Source: Halobacillus halophilus DSM 2266 (GTDB taxonomy: Bacteria > Bacillota > Bacilli > Bacillales > Halobacillaceae). From it: a DNA stretch of 64,000 nt. Numbering within the stretch: position 1 is the stretch's first letter; each line of letters begins with the position of its first letter. The notes below the pieces were generated by a model that was not told the DNA's origin, ran no database searches, and was given only the letters and a program-made list of their open reading frames with translations. Of this stretch, positions 25,380-34,473 are shown one piece after another. Both the position numbers and the translations under genes were made by a program. Location: NCBI RefSeq assembly GCF_000284515.1, contig NC_017668.1, forward strand, positions 2,294,001 through 2,358,000, read 5' to 3'.

Positions 25380-25745
25380 CTATACTTGTGAAGAAGGTCT
25401 TTGTGTTTCACACTTTACCACAAATGACTCCGTAGCTTCATCTGCACAAATTTCATACTGACCGCCGAAATTCTCTTGAATTCGTTGGATCATTTGTCTG
25501 CCAATACCTGAGTTTCTGTGGGATGGGTTTACAGATACATGCTGAATTATCACTTTCCGACCTTCCACTCGAATTCCAATGGTCCCAAGAATATCTTCTT
25601 CTTTCCATAAGAATAAATTCCAATTTTCATTCGTCTCATATTCTTTTATGATTCCTTGAAGCATTTTCAAATCTGATACCTCAGGCATAAAGGACAAGAG
25701 ACCCATTGCAATCTTTTCAAATGATTTTTTATATCGAATTAACAT
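25380..25745 (-). CDS. ribT: GNAT-family N-acetyltransferase RibT
   Basis: A 121-residue short GNAT protein. The N terminus (MLIRYKKSFEKIAMGLLSFM) is nearly invariant in RibT. The acetyl-CoA loop is HRNSGIGRQM near residues 77-86. In B. subtilis ribT ends the riboflavin operon, but its acceptor is unknown; the rib genes are not present here, so RibT has been separated from them. Confidence 0.88.
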   Translation of the reverse strand: MLIRYKKSFEKIAMGLLSFMPEVSDLKMLQGIIKEYETNENWNLFLWKEEDILGTIGIRVEGRKVIIQHVSVNPSHRNSGIGRQMIQRIQENFGGQYEICADEATESFVVKCETQRPSSQV

Positions 25746-25844
25746 AGTTACCCCTCAATTATGAAAATAACTTTTCTTAATCTATTCTTTAGAACGGCGA
25801 CGCTAATCCTTATAAAGCCGCAAGAGTTTTCTCACCAGCAAGAG

Positions 25845-25934
25845 CTACTGCACAATTCCAAACCAGTAGTAAATGCCCCAGGCAAATCCTAGTACAAGCA
25901 GAAAAATAAACAATGTCCAATTCTTCTTTCTCAT
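25845..25934 (-). CDS. 29-residue membrane micropeptide
   Basis: An ATG (25934) with a GGGGGAAG site 5 nt upstream opens a 29-codon frame. It encodes a short basic start (MRKKN) and one hydrophobic helix rich in Trp, Phe and Tyr (FAWGIYYWFGIVQ). Size, charge and ribosome site look like a genuine small membrane protein in the ppiB-ribT interval. I do not recognise a family. Confidence 0.5.
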   Translation of the reverse strand: MRKKNWTLFIFLLVLGFAWGIYYWFGIVQ

Positions 25935-26019
25935 TCAGCTTCCCCCGGAATGTTTGGTTTCACATACAAAATATAGAATAACAAATTCACTTGAAGATGC
26001 AACCCTTTGTAACAACACT

Positions 26020-26472
26020 CTAAGACTTGACCGACCTAAAGTATTGAAAGAAACGGTAGCCATCTGATTTTACACCTTTGATATAAAAGGGAAAACTATT
26101 CGTTATGGCAAGATATCCGTTAAACAAGCAGAAATAAAAGAATCCTTCCGGTTGCTCTGTCACTGGGCGCAGAAAAAGAAGAGAAGCCACCATTCCATTT
26201 AACAGAGGCCCCCCCATACTTATCCAGGCTTTCTCTTTAAACGAAAAAGATGGAGTCTTCTCGTTGATTGAGCGGCCGCCGTTAAAGAAAAATATACGTA
26301 CATATACTTGCAGTTTTCCAACACGGAATTTGTATATCAGCCTGCCTGCTCCTATAATAATATAGGATTTTTCCGCACGAAAAATCATTGCGAACAGTAC
26401 ATGACCCATCTCATGTATAAATAGACCAAGTGGAGCTATTAAGAAGAGCAGGAGAAAAACATCGACAACCAT
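26020..26472 (-). CDS. Small M50-type (site-2 protease-like) membrane protein
   Basis: A 150-residue membrane protein. The zinc motif HEMGH lies in the first helix (GLFIHEMGHVLFAMIF). A second family motif (NSFPF, then DGYRFFQ) lies near the C terminus, with three or so hydrophobic segments. It is much shorter than SpoIVFB-like proteases and has no PDZ or CBS domain. It probably cleaves within the membrane, substrate unknown; it could also be a non-proteolytic relative. Confidence 0.7.
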   Translation of the reverse strand: MVVDVFLLLFLIAPLGLFIHEMGHVLFAMIFRAEKSYIIIGAGRLIYKFRVGKLQVYVRIFFFNGGRSINEKTPSFSFKEKAWISMGGPLLNGMVASLLFLRPVTEQPEGFFYFCLFNGYLAITNSFPFYIKGVKSDGYRFFQYFRSVKS

Positions 26473-26492
26473 GAATGTCTTCCTTTATTCGA

Positions 26493-26927
26493 TTACTTGT
26501 CTTCGACTCTAACCTTGTGCATTACATCACCAGGACGAACACGGTCTACTGTATCGACACCTTCAACCACCTGTCCAAATACTGTATGACGTCCATCTAA
26601 GTGCGGTTGTGGAGAGTGGCAGACAAAGAATTGACTTCCCCCTGTATCTTTACCGGCATGAGCCATAGATAAAGTACCCCGTTTATGTTTATGCGGGTTA
26701 TCTTCTGTCTCACATTTTATAGTATAGCCAGGACCTCCCGTTCCATTTCCATTAGGATCTCCGCCTTGTATAACGAAATCGGGGATGACACGGTGGAAGG
26801 TCAATCCATCGTAAAATTCACTATTCGCAAGTTTTTCAAAGTTTTCTACCGTTCCAGGTGCTGCCTCATCATATAATTCTATTAGCATTTTTTCTCCATT
26901 TTCAAATTCAATTGTTGCTTGTTTCAT
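26493..26927 (-). CDS. ppiB: Peptidyl-prolyl cis-trans isomerase B (cyclophilin)
   Basis: A 144-residue cytosolic cyclophilin that speeds up proline isomerisation in folding proteins. The active-site block [17 protein letters not shown], then [22 protein letters not shown], is complete. Length and gene order (next to lysA) match B. subtilis ppiB. Confidence 0.95.
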   Translation of the reverse strand: MKQATIEFENGEKMLIELYDEAAPGTVENFEKLANSEFYDGLTFHRVIPDFVIQGGDPNGNGTGGPGYTIKCETEDNPHKHKRGTLSMAHAGKDTGGSQFFVCHSPQPHLDGRHTVFGQVVEGVDTVDRVRPGDVMHKVRVEDK

Positions 26928-26933
26928 ATCTTT

Positions 26934-28238
26934 CTACCCCTCTCTGTGCAAATAAGATAAATCTAACCTTGTCATTTCCTGATAACTTTCTCTTCGGACA
27001 ACCAACTGATGGTTGCCATTCTCAACAAAAACAACAGCTGGCTTTTGAAAGCGATTGTAATTGTTTGCCATAGAATAACCATACGCTCCCGTACTAAAAA
27101 CTGCAAGTAAATCCTTATGTTCGACTTTCGGAAGTTCAGTCTCCCAGATTAGCATATCTCCCGATTCACAACATTTTCCAGCAATAGCGTATTCTTGATG
27201 GCTTCGTTCCTTCATTTTGTTAGCTAATACAGCTTCGTACTTTGCTTGATATAGCGCTGGACGGATATTGTCTGTCATTCCTCCATCCACGGAAACGTAA
27301 GTTCTGATTCCTGGCACCTCTTTTATAGACCCAACTGTATATAACGTAATTCCAGCTTCCCCTACGATTGCCCTGCCTGGTTCAATCCAAATTTCAGGAA
27401 TAGGATAATTGTAGTAGGTAGAAAGATTTGTCACTTCCTTTATTAAGGAGTGTACATATTGGTCCAGGTCTAACGGTTGATCTTCTTCCGTATATTGAAT
27501 ACCAAATCCTCCCCCTAAATTTAAGACGGATGCTTGGTAGTCATACTTTTCAGACCAATCATTAAGAGCTGAAAAGAGTTTACGCGCAGCCATTTCAAAT
27601 CCACTCGTTTCAAATATTTGCGAACCAATGTGGCAGTGCAGCCCCTTCATGTTTATTCGACTTGCGTCCCTAACTTTTTGAAAGGCTTCTTCTGCTTGAC
27701 CACTGGACATATCAAACCCAAATTTTGAATCCTCCTGACCAGTCAGGATGTAATCATGAGTATGTGCTTCTATTCCTGGAGTTACACGAAGTAGAACGTC
27801 CATTTCCTTTTGCTGTTCTTGCAGAATAGCATGAAGCAGTTCAATTTCATAGAAGTTATCAACCACGATACAGCCTATATTATTCTCAACCGCCATTTCC
27901 AGTTCCTGAATACTTTTATTATTTCCATGCATGTGAATCTTTTCAGCAGGAAAACCAGACTCAAGGGCCGTATGAAGTTCCCCTTCTGATACCACATCAA
28001 GGCTTAACCCTTCTTGATGAGCTACTTCAAGCATAGCAATTGATGAAAACGCCTTACTCGCATAAGCTACCTGTGCAGGTATATCATAATCCTTAAAGGT
28101 GTTTACAAACGCCCTGGCATTTGCTCGCATTTTATCCACGTCATATACATATAAGGGAGTTCCATACTGATCGGCTAAATCTTTGGCCGCAATGCCACCA
28201 ATCAGAAGCGCTCCTTGCTGATCTGTTTCATAATTCAT
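26934..28238 (-). CDS. lysA: Diaminopimelate decarboxylase LysA
   Basis: A 434-residue PLP enzyme that makes L-lysine from meso-diaminopimelate. The PLP lysine is K62 in YASKAF; the phosphate loop GGGFGIQY and the C-terminal CESGDML motif are present. ATG 28238 is 8 nt after AAGGCGG; the GTG at 28247 lies between that site and the ATG and is less likely. The position between the spoVA operon and ppiB is conserved. Confidence 0.95.
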   Translation of the reverse strand: MNYETDQQGALLIGGIAAKDLADQYGTPLYVYDVDKMRANARAFVNTFKDYDIPAQVAYASKAFSSIAMLEVAHQEGLSLDVVSEGELHTALESGFPAEKIHMHGNNKSIQELEMAVENNIGCIVVDNFYEIELLHAILQEQQKEMDVLLRVTPGIEAHTHDYILTGQEDSKFGFDMSSGQAEEAFQKVRDASRINMKGLHCHIGSQIFETSGFEMAARKLFSALNDWSEKYDYQASVLNLGGGFGIQYTEEDQPLDLDQYVHSLIKEVTNLSTYYNYPIPEIWIEPGRAIVGEAGITLYTVGSIKEVPGIRTYVSVDGGMTDNIRPALYQAKYEAVLANKMKERSHQEYAIAGKCCESGDMLIWETELPKVEHKDLLAVFSTGAYGYSMANNYNRFQKPAVVFVENGNHQLVVRRESYQEMTRLDLSYLHREG

Positions 28239-28263
28239 AAAAAACACCGCCTTTTGTAGCTCT

Positions 28264-28296
28264 TAAAAAGAAAATGCTCCTTCATAAAAGGAACAT
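28264..28296 (-). terminator. Terminator after spoVAF
   Basis: Minus-strand stem TGTTCCTT/AAGGAGCA (one G-T pair) followed by TTTTCTTTTT, separating spoVAF from lysA. Confidence 0.75.
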
Positions 28297-28350
28297 CTCT
28301 CGAGTTGATTTATTTTAATTTATCACATTGATAAAGAACCGGCAATATAA

Positions 28351-29826
28351 TTACGACCTTTGTCTCTGATTATTCTGGGGATGAACAATGCTCGGTCTTA
28401 CTTTCAAGGAAGGCATAGACATCCGTAAAACAATCTGAAGTGCTGCTTTAGCGTTAAATGGAAGAAACGGCCAAAGATAAGGAGTGTTTAGAGATTTCGT
28501 ATGAGCAAGTATTATTATATACAGGGTCATACCAATCATAAATCCTTTTATACCAAACATAGCGACAAATATGACAAGCAGGACGCGGGACATTTTATTC
28601 GCGACAGAAAGCTCGTAGCTGGGTGTAGCGTATGAGCCTATAGCACTGACAGCGACATATAATATTACTTCGGGTACAAACATCCCGACATCAATAGCAA
28701 TTTGTCCTATTAATACGGCAGCAATTAAACCCATTGCCGTAGATAGTGGCGTAGGCGTATGGATGGCTGCAATTCTGAGCATCTCAAGTCCTAAATCCGC
28801 TAATAAAATTTGTATGATCACTGGTATCGTACTTTCTTCATTAGGTCCAATAAATGATAGCTGCTCGGGTAATAAGTCCGGCTGCATAACAAATAGCATC
28901 CAGAGAGGCAGCAAAAATACAGAAGCAAATATCCCAAAAAAACGGACCCACCTTACGAAAGTCCCGACAGCCGGTGATTGGCGGAATTCTTCGGCGTGCT
29001 GGACATGATGAAAATAAGTAGTTGGAGTAATGATCATACTCGGGGATGTATCCACCATAATCACGACATGCCCTTCAAATAAGTGCGCGGCTGTAACGTC
29101 TGGTCTTTCCGAGTATCTTACGAGCGGAAAAGGGTTCCGTCCTTGATGAACAAGAAATTCTTCCAGTGTTTTGTCAGCCATGGATAGCCCATCAATCTTA
29201 ATATTTTTTATTTCCTTCTTAATGAGCTTCACAAGTCCCGGGTCTGCTACATCTTGAATATACGACAAACAGATATCTGTTTTCGAACGTTCTCCAACTT
29301 GCATGATTTCATGCCTCAAACGCTCATCACGAATTCGCCTTCTAGTTAGAGCGGTATTTTCAATAATATTCTCTGTATAACCATCCCTGGATCCGCGAAT
29401 AACTTTCTCTGTGTCGGGTTCCTCTGGTGTTCGTCCGGGATACGATCGAACATCTACGATGAAAGCTTCTGTTTCCCCTTGTACGAAGATTACAACTAAT
29501 CCTGATAATAATTGAGTGATACATTTCTCAATTGAAGAAACCACTTCAACTTGCTGGTGAGGAATCTCATCTTTGATCTGCTGAAAAACCGAGCGCATCT
29601 CGCTTTCACTTTCAAATTCATTCATTTCGAATAGCTGTCTCATCAGTTCCACGATAATAGGCGTTTCACATAAGCCGGTAACGTAGTAAAGATTAACTTC
29701 ATGATTTAGCAGATGCAACGTACGAAAACCTATATCAAATGATTGACCGACACCCACCCGTTCATTCATTACTTTACGATTTTGTTCTAGTTTCATCACA
29801 ATTGGGGTTTTGCACGGCTCACTCAA
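28351..29826 (-). CDS. spoVAF: Stage V sporulation protein SpoVAF
   Basis: A 491-residue GerA A-subunit-like membrane protein. A hydrophilic N-terminal half is followed by about five membrane helices from residue 290. Blocks PGRTPEEPDTEKVIRGSRDG and PDVTAAHLFEGHV are typical. It sits in the inner spore membrane and influences germination. The open frame starts at 29847, but TTG 29826 has the AGGGAGGTGA site at ideal spacing. It is last in the spoVA operon. Confidence 0.92.
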   Translation of the reverse strand: MSEPCKTPIVMKLEQNRKVMNERVGVGQSFDIGFRTLHLLNHEVNLYYVTGLCETPIIVELMRQLFEMNEFESESEMRSVFQQIKDEIPHQQVEVVSSIEKCITQLLSGLVVIFVQGETEAFIVDVRSYPGRTPEEPDTEKVIRGSRDGYTENIIENTALTRRRIRDERLRHEIMQVGERSKTDICLSYIQDVADPGLVKLIKKEIKNIKIDGLSMADKTLEEFLVHQGRNPFPLVRYSERPDVTAAHLFEGHVVIMVDTSPSMIITPTTYFHHVQHAEEFRQSPAVGTFVRWVRFFGIFASVFLLPLWMLFVMQPDLLPEQLSFIGPNEESTIPVIIQILLADLGLEMLRIAAIHTPTPLSTAMGLIAAVLIGQIAIDVGMFVPEVILYVAVSAIGSYATPSYELSVANKMSRVLLVIFVAMFGIKGFMIGMTLYIIILAHTKSLNTPYLWPFLPFNAKAALQIVLRMSMPSLKVRPSIVHPQNNQRQRS

Positions 29827-29850
29827 AGATGTCACCTCCCTAATCAATTT

Positions 29851-30201
29851 CTATCCTTTCGGTTTAAAAAAGACAGCTACGATAAAACCGAATAATATGG
29901 CTGATGCGATACCTGCTGATGTTAACTCAAAAATACCAATAGCTATGCCTATAATGCCATGTTCATCCGCTTGTTCCATAGCCCCATGTAAAAGCGAATG
30001 ACCGAAGCTTGTAATTGGGACCGTTGCACCTGCGCCCGCAAATTCAATCAAATTATCATATAAGTCAAATGCATCGAGCACCGCACCGGCTACTACGAAA
30101 GATGACATGACGTGGGCAGGAGTTAATTTCGCGAAGTCAAGTAATAGCTGCCCAATCACACAGATTCCTCCACCTACCACAAAAGCCCATAGAAAATTCA
30201 T
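29851..30201 (-). CDS. spoVAEB: Stage V sporulation protein SpoVAE (AEb type)
   Basis: A 116-residue membrane protein related to SpoVAC, with helix-loop segments and the conserved [20 protein letters not shown] block. It is part of the dipicolinic acid channel of the inner spore membrane. It overlaps spoVAD by four bases. The SpoVAEa gene found next to it in B. subtilis is not present; spoVAF follows after 24 nt. Confidence 0.9.
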   Translation of the reverse strand: MNFLWAFVVGGGICVIGQLLLDFAKLTPAHVMSSFVVAGAVLDAFDLYDNLIEFAGAGATVPITSFGHSLLHGAMEQADEHGIIGIAIGIFELTSAGIASAILFGFIVAVFFKPKG

Positions 30202-31214
30202 CGAGAGGTTTCTCCTTTCGTTAAAACTACAGCATGTGCGATACCAGGGATGGATTCTTTCTGCTGTATCATCATAGGACTCATTAAAGCTCCAGTTGCG
30301 ACGATTAATATACGCTGGTAAGTACCCAGCTTTAAATCATCGAGTAACTTTCCATAGGTAACGACGGCCGAACAGGCACATCCGCTTCCCCCGCTAAAAA
30401 CGGGCTGGTCACTATGATAAACCATTAAACCGCAATCCTTATGAACAGGTGTAATATCATAACCATCCTGCTTCATTAAATCACGTAGAATTGGTGTTCC
30501 TATTGAAGATAAATCCCCAGTAGCAATGACATCATAATCTTCCGGTACTCTTCCCATATCCTCCAGGTGGGTTTTAATTGTATCCCAGGCAGCGGGAGCC
30601 ATAGCCGATCCCATATCAAATGGATCTTTAATTTTGTAATCCATGACTTTTCCAATAGTAGCTGCTTCAATTTTTACTGGAGAAGGCGTCGTCGATACTA
30701 ACGCTGCGCCACTTCCTGTTACCGTAAAGGTTGCCGTCTTAGGTTTTTGTCCTCCATATTCAGTTGGGTATCTAAACTGCCTTTCTGCCGTGGCATTATG
30801 TGAGCTTACTGCCACTAATGCCTGTTTTGAGTAGCCAGATTCTACTAAAGCTGCAGCTGTAGCTAAGGTTTCCATGCTGGTAGAACAGGCACCGAACATA
30901 CCAATCAAAGGGATTCCTAATTGTCTGGCAACATAGTTGCCCGTAACGTTCTGGTTCAATAAATCACCTGCTAAAAATAAATCAACACTCGATTCGTCTA
31001 CTCCTGCTTTTTGAAGACAGGAATGGACAGCATCTATCATCAAACGACGTTCCGCCAGCTCCCAGTTTTCTTCTCCGCAGTGAAGATCATCATGAACACG
31101 ATCAAAAGTGCTGCTGAGTGGCCCCTGTCCTTCTAGAGGACCTACTGCGGTACCTGAAGATTGTATATAAACTGGATTAGTAAAAGACCATGATTGCACG
31201 CCCGTTTTTCCCAT
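30198..31214 (-). CDS. spoVAD: Stage V sporulation protein SpoVAD
   Basis: A 338-residue soluble protein with a thiolase-like fold that binds Ca-dipicolinate. The Cys in [19 protein letters not shown] sits where thiolases have their nucleophile, yet SpoVAD is not thought to be catalytic. The start follows AGGAGGAAT. It is essential for loading dipicolinic acid into the forespore. Confidence 0.93.
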   Translation of the reverse strand: MGKTGVQSWSFTNPVYIQSSGTAVGPLEGQGPLSSTFDRVHDDLHCGEENWELAERRLMIDAVHSCLQKAGVDESSVDLFLAGDLLNQNVTGNYVARQLGIPLIGMFGACSTSMETLATAAALVESGYSKQALVAVSSHNATAERQFRYPTEYGGQKPKTATFTVTGSGAALVSTTPSPVKIEAATIGKVMDYKIKDPFDMGSAMAPAAWDTIKTHLEDMGRVPEDYDVIATGDLSSIGTPILRDLMKQDGYDITPVHKDCGLMVYHSDQPVFSGGSGCACSAVVTYGKLLDDLKLGTYQRILIVATGALMSPMMIQQKESIPGIAHAVVLTKGETSR

Positions 31215-31226
31215 AGTATATTCCTC

Positions 31227-31685
31227 CTAAAAGATAAGCGACCAAAGATAACGTAATATACCTAGCACATAAGCAGCTACTACTCCAAACACAATGACAG
31301 ATCCCGCCAGTTTAAATAAGTTTGTGGCTACACCTAGAACCAGCCCCTCACTCTTATGCTCAAGTGCTGCAGATGTAACTGAATTAGCAAATCCGGTCAC
31401 TGGAACGGCCGAGCCCGCACCTGCAAACTGTCCCAGTTTATCGTAAACTCCGAAGCCTGTAGCCAGTGCAGACAAAAGAATTAACGTAGCTACAGTGGGG
31501 TTGCCTGCATCCTTTTCAGAGTAATCAAACCAATGAACGTACATTTCTGTAATCAATTCTCCAAACACACATATTAGTCCCCCTACAATGAAGGCCTTAA
31601 TTACATTAAGTACATAAGGAGGTTTAGGTTGATAAGTTTTACTCGCCTTCTCATAATTCTGTTCGTTCAGTTTTTGTTTGTCCAA
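31227..31685 (-). CDS. spoVAC: Stage V sporulation protein SpoVAC
   Basis: A 152-residue membrane protein with motif GAGSAVPVTGFANSVTSAAL, a mechanosensitive channel component for dipicolinic acid release. The frame opens at 31736, but TTG 31685 is 8 nt after AGGAGG and gives the family's usual length, so that start was chosen. The longer reading would overlap spoVAB. Confidence 0.92.
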   Translation of the reverse strand: MDKQKLNEQNYEKASKTYQPKPPYVLNVIKAFIVGGLICVFGELITEMYVHWFDYSEKDAGNPTVATLILLSALATGFGVYDKLGQFAGAGSAVPVTGFANSVTSAALEHKSEGLVLGVATNLFKLAGSVIVFGVVAAYVLGILRYLWSLIF

Positions 31686-31714
31686 AGCATATACCTCCTC
31701 TATTTTATAAGTGG

Positions 31715-32125
31715 TTATCGAACAAAGACCAGCCACTGAAAAAGTGATCCGGCAATTTTACCTAGAACGAGAGCCATAAGAAGAGTAAATAAAAAACCAT
31801 CTACACCGACTCTTTTAAATAAAAGTGGAAATACATTCAATACTTCTGTTAATGCAGCTGCCAGCATTCCAATAAAGATTCCGTGAAAAAGCCCCCAGAT
31901 CACAAGACCAATGATAGATACTTGTATGGGACCATCGCCAAACGATAAGTATATTCCAAAGAATACTCCCAGAATAACCGCTGCCTCATACAAGCGCAGC
32001 TTAGACTCTGAGTGGCTAAGCTGCATTAATCGAGGTACAATCCCTAATACAGTTAAAAAAGCAACGAAACCGGTCCCCACAGCTATACCTGAGGCAAGTC
32101 CGATAAGTGCTTCAATGATCTGCAT
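31715..32125 (-). CDS. spoVAB: Stage V sporulation protein SpoVAB
   Basis: A 136-residue polytopic membrane protein of the spoVA operon with four hydrophobic segments. It is required for dipicolinic acid uptake into the forespore; its exact role is unknown. The start lies within the 3' end of spoVAA (14-nt overlap), so translation is coupled. Confidence 0.9.
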   Translation of the reverse strand: MQIIEALIGLASGIAVGTGFVAFLTVLGIVPRLMQLSHSESKLRLYEAAVILGVFFGIYLSFGDGPIQVSIIGLVIWGLFHGIFIGMLAAALTEVLNVFPLLFKRVGVDGFLFTLLMALVLGKIAGSLFQWLVFVR

Positions 32126-32729
32126 CCTGTTTTTCCACCTTATTTTCTTTTACAGCTACGTACCGATCTAAATCTTGCTGATAATTGAAGATTTCTACTT
32201 CCATAGGACTTGGTTCTTCGTTAAAACGTTTTTGAAACCAATGATTAAAGAACAGGATCATCCCTATTCCAAGCCCCAGAGAATAAGGAACTTGAATCCA
32301 TAAAGGATGTTCTTTCTCTTCTCCCGTGAGCATGAAATGGAGTTTTTGCTGTACAGATTCCATGCTTACGTCATAATGAAAGTTCATAATGGCCATGGCG
32401 GCACCGATAAAAAGAAGCACCCAAATCCCTGAAATCAGTAAAAGAGAAGGTTGCTTTTTATGCTTTTCAATGTGAACGACACATTGGGTTGGACCGAGCA
32501 GTTCTACTTCTACTTGGGGAAACTTAGAAAGAACTTGTTCAATAATCATGAAGCCATCAATAACTACTATGTTTTGGTCATCAGCTTTCACTTTGTGAAC
32601 AACCATATTTGGTAACACAGTTTCGTAACGTCTGGATCCAGTGATACGAGCTATATCTCCTAATCGTATCGTCGATAAATGGTCTGTATTTATCGATTGT
32701 TTGATACGGATATAAACAGGAGTCGTCAT
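32112..32729 (-). CDS. spoVAA: Stage V sporulation protein SpoVAA
   Basis: A 205-residue protein. The N-terminal half is soluble (ribbon-helix domain, about 1-100), followed by two membrane helices at about 102-120 and 150-170. The frame is open to 32804, but ATG 32729 has a GGGAGG site and gives the usual length. It is first in the operon and is preceded by a sigma-G-type promoter. Confidence 0.91.
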   Translation of the reverse strand: MTTPVYIRIKQSINTDHLSTIRLGDIARITGSRRYETVLPNMVVHKVKADDQNIVVIDGFMIIEQVLSKFPQVEVELLGPTQCVVHIEKHKKQPSLLLISGIWVLLFIGAAMAIMNFHYDVSMESVQQKLHFMLTGEEKEHPLWIQVPYSLGLGIGMILFFNHWFQKRFNEEPSPMEVEIFNYQQDLDRYVAVKENKVEKQDADH

Positions 32730-32759
32730 AATTTCGCCTCCCTGTCTGTGACTTACGCT

Positions 32760-32790
32760 TATTATGTGTGCGATTGGAAAAAAACATACA
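32760..32790 (-). promoter_or_regulatory. spoVAA: Candidate sigma-G promoter of the spoVA operon
   Basis: On the minus strand TGTATG (32790-32785), an 18-nt spacer, then CATAATA (32766-32760), fitting the -10 consensus CATnnTA exactly. The -10 lies 30 nt before the spoVAA start. Forespore control of spoVA by sigma-G is known in B. subtilis. Confidence 0.65.
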
Positions 32791-32799
32791 ATTGCATAC

Positions 32800-32833
32800 A
32801 ACAAAAAAACTGCGCTCTTATTGAACGCAGTTT
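32800..32833 (-). terminator. Terminator after sigF
   Basis: Perfect stem AAACTGCG/CGCAGTTT followed by T7 on the minus strand. It separates spoIIA from spoVA transcription. Confidence 0.85.
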
Positions 32834-33578
32834 AACTCGTATCATTCATCGTCTGTTTCATATCAGCCAGTATTTTTTTCTCAAGCCTTGAAACCTGCAC
32901 CTGAGAAATACCTAAACGTTCAGCTACTTCCGTCTGGGTTTGATCTTTATAGTAACGCAAGTAGATTATCAGCCGTTCCCTTTTTTCAAGCCTGCTTAAT
33001 ACATCCTGAAGGGTAATTTGCTCAAACCAGTTATCTTCTTCTTCTGCAATTTGGTCAACTAGCGTGATAGGGTCTCCTTCATTTTCATAAACCGTTTCAT
33101 ATATAGATTGTGGAGATCGTCCAACTTCCTCCGCCTGGACGATTTCCTCTCTCGTCATTCCCAGAGCTTCAGCCAATTCATTCACTGTAGGGGATCGTCC
33201 ATAAACCTTCATTAATTCTTCTTTTTTTCCTCTGACTTTATGGTTCAATTCTTTTAAACTCCGACTGACCTTAACGGTTCCGTCATCTCGGATAAACCGT
33301 TGAATTTCTCCAATAATCATAGGAACAGCATACGTGGAAAAACGAACATCATAACTAAGGTCAAATTTATCAATTGATTTGAGCAAGCCGATACAGCCAA
33401 TTTGATAAAGATCGTCTTGATCATATCCCCTGCGTAAGTAACGCTGCACGACCGACCATACCAATCGAGTGTTTTTTTCGACTAAAAAGTCCCGTGCATC
33501 CTGGTCTCCGGCTTGACTTCTTCGAATCAGTTCTTTGACATTATGGTCAGATAAGCGTTCTTTTGTAGTATCACTCAT
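32832..33578 (-). CDS. sigF: RNA polymerase sigma-F factor
   Basis: A 248-residue sigma factor, the first forespore-specific one. Region 2 contains YDQDDLYQIGCIGLLKSIDK, region 3 follows, and region 4 has QTEVAERLGISQVQVSRLEK. It is held inactive by SpoIIAB until SpoIIAA releases it. It is last in the spoIIAA-spoIIAB-sigF operon with a 13-nt gap after spoIIAB. Confidence 0.95.
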   Translation of the reverse strand: MSDTTKERLSDHNVKELIRRSQAGDQDARDFLVEKNTRLVWSVVQRYLRRGYDQDDLYQIGCIGLLKSIDKFDLSYDVRFSTYAVPMIIGEIQRFIRDDGTVKVSRSLKELNHKVRGKKEELMKVYGRSPTVNELAEALGMTREEIVQAEEVGRSPQSIYETVYENEGDPITLVDQIAEEEDNWFEQITLQDVLSRLEKRERLIIYLRYYKDQTQTEVAERLGISQVQVSRLEKKILADMKQTMNDTS

Positions 33579-33591
33579 AGTAGCATCCGCC

Positions 33592-34032
33592 TCAATTGCA
33601 TAAAGCTCTAGTTGAGGTGAGCTGCTTCATCATACGGATTGTTGTCCCACTATCTGGTTCAGAAGTGACATCCACCTTATCCATGAAATTTTCCATAATT
33701 GTAAATCCCATACCGGAACGTTCCCATTCAGGTTTTGAAGTGAAGAGAGGCTCTTTAGCTTCTTCAATGTCGCTGATTCCTTTGCCTTCATCTTTTATAA
33801 TAATTTCAATTTGTTCGCCCTCAATGGCACATGAAATCATAACTTTCTGATGCGGATTTTCCTCATATCCATGGATGATTGCATTTGTGACAGCTTCAGA
33901 AACAACCGTCTTAATATCCGTAAGCTCTTCCATTGTAGGATTCATCTGACTGATAAATGCCGCTACCGCCACGCGCGCAAGTGATTCATTTTCACTTACA
34001 CTCAAGAATTCGAGTGTCATCTCATTTCGCAT
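33592..34032 (-). CDS. spoIIAB: Anti-sigma-F factor and kinase SpoIIAB
   Basis: A 146-residue GHKL-fold protein. The ATP site includes the N-box [15 protein letters not shown], the G1 box DEGKGI and the G2 box SGMGFTIM. It binds sigma-F, and it phosphorylates SpoIIAA on serine. It overlaps the end of spoIIAA by 16 nt. Length and motifs are complete. Confidence 0.95.
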   Translation of the reverse strand: MRNEMTLEFLSVSENESLARVAVAAFISQMNPTMEELTDIKTVVSEAVTNAIIHGYEENPHQKVMISCAIEGEQIEIIIKDEGKGISDIEEAKEPLFTSKPEWERSGMGFTIMENFMDKVDVTSEPDSGTTIRMMKQLTSTRALCN

Positions 34033-34382
34033 GAAGCCACCCCCAATAGTTCAAGAGCATAGGATTCGCTATCAACCAGCCTCATAATCTTAAACATCCC
34101 GGATAAATCAAATAACCGCCTGACTTCTGGAGATATAGAACAAATAATCATTTCATTCCCTGAAGCTTGAACCTCTTTATATCGCCCAAGCATAACCCCA
34201 AGGCCGGAACTATCCATGAAGTTAAGTTTTTCTAAATTAACAACTACATGGTCTACATCGTTCTGCTGCAGCTGGCCCCGCCAGGATTCGCGAAGCTTAC
34301 TTGTCTCATGGTGATCAAGTTCTCCCTCAAAGCGAACTACCAAAACATTTTCTTTAGTAACAAATTCTACGCGAAGACTCAA
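34017..34382 (-). CDS. spoIIAA: Anti-anti-sigma factor SpoIIAA
   Basis: A 121-residue STAS-domain protein. S58 in FMDSSGLGV is the residue phosphorylated by SpoIIAB; dephosphorylation by SpoIIE frees sigma-F in the forespore. The TTG start has a strong AGGAGG site. The first gene of the operon. Confidence 0.95.
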   Translation of the reverse strand: MSLRVEFVTKENVLVVRFEGELDHHETSKLRESWRGQLQQNDVDHVVVNLEKLNFMDSSGLGVMLGRYKEVQASGNEMIICSISPEVRRLFDLSGMFKIMRLVDSESYALELLGVASCEMR

Positions 34383-34419
34383 TTGGTTTCCTCCTCTAAC
34401 TTATAAGAGTCCTTAAGTC

Positions 34420-34447
34420 TTTCGTAAAATCTGCTGCTTATTCCTGC
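34420..34447 (-). promoter_or_regulatory. spoIIAA: Candidate sigma-H promoter of the spoIIA operon
   Basis: Minus strand: GCAGGAATA (34447-34439) matches the sigma-H -35 (RNAGGAWWW) and nearly matches the B. subtilis spoIIA promoter. After 12 nt comes TACGAAA, a weaker -10. It lies between dacF and spoIIAA. Confidence 0.6.
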
Positions 34448-34473
34448 TTAAAAACAATACTAGTGGCAAAAAG

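Noticed and set aside
25873-26067. 64-codon plus-strand frame between ribT and the M50-like gene
   Set aside because: Antisense to the better supported 29-residue micropeptide and to the M50-like gene end.
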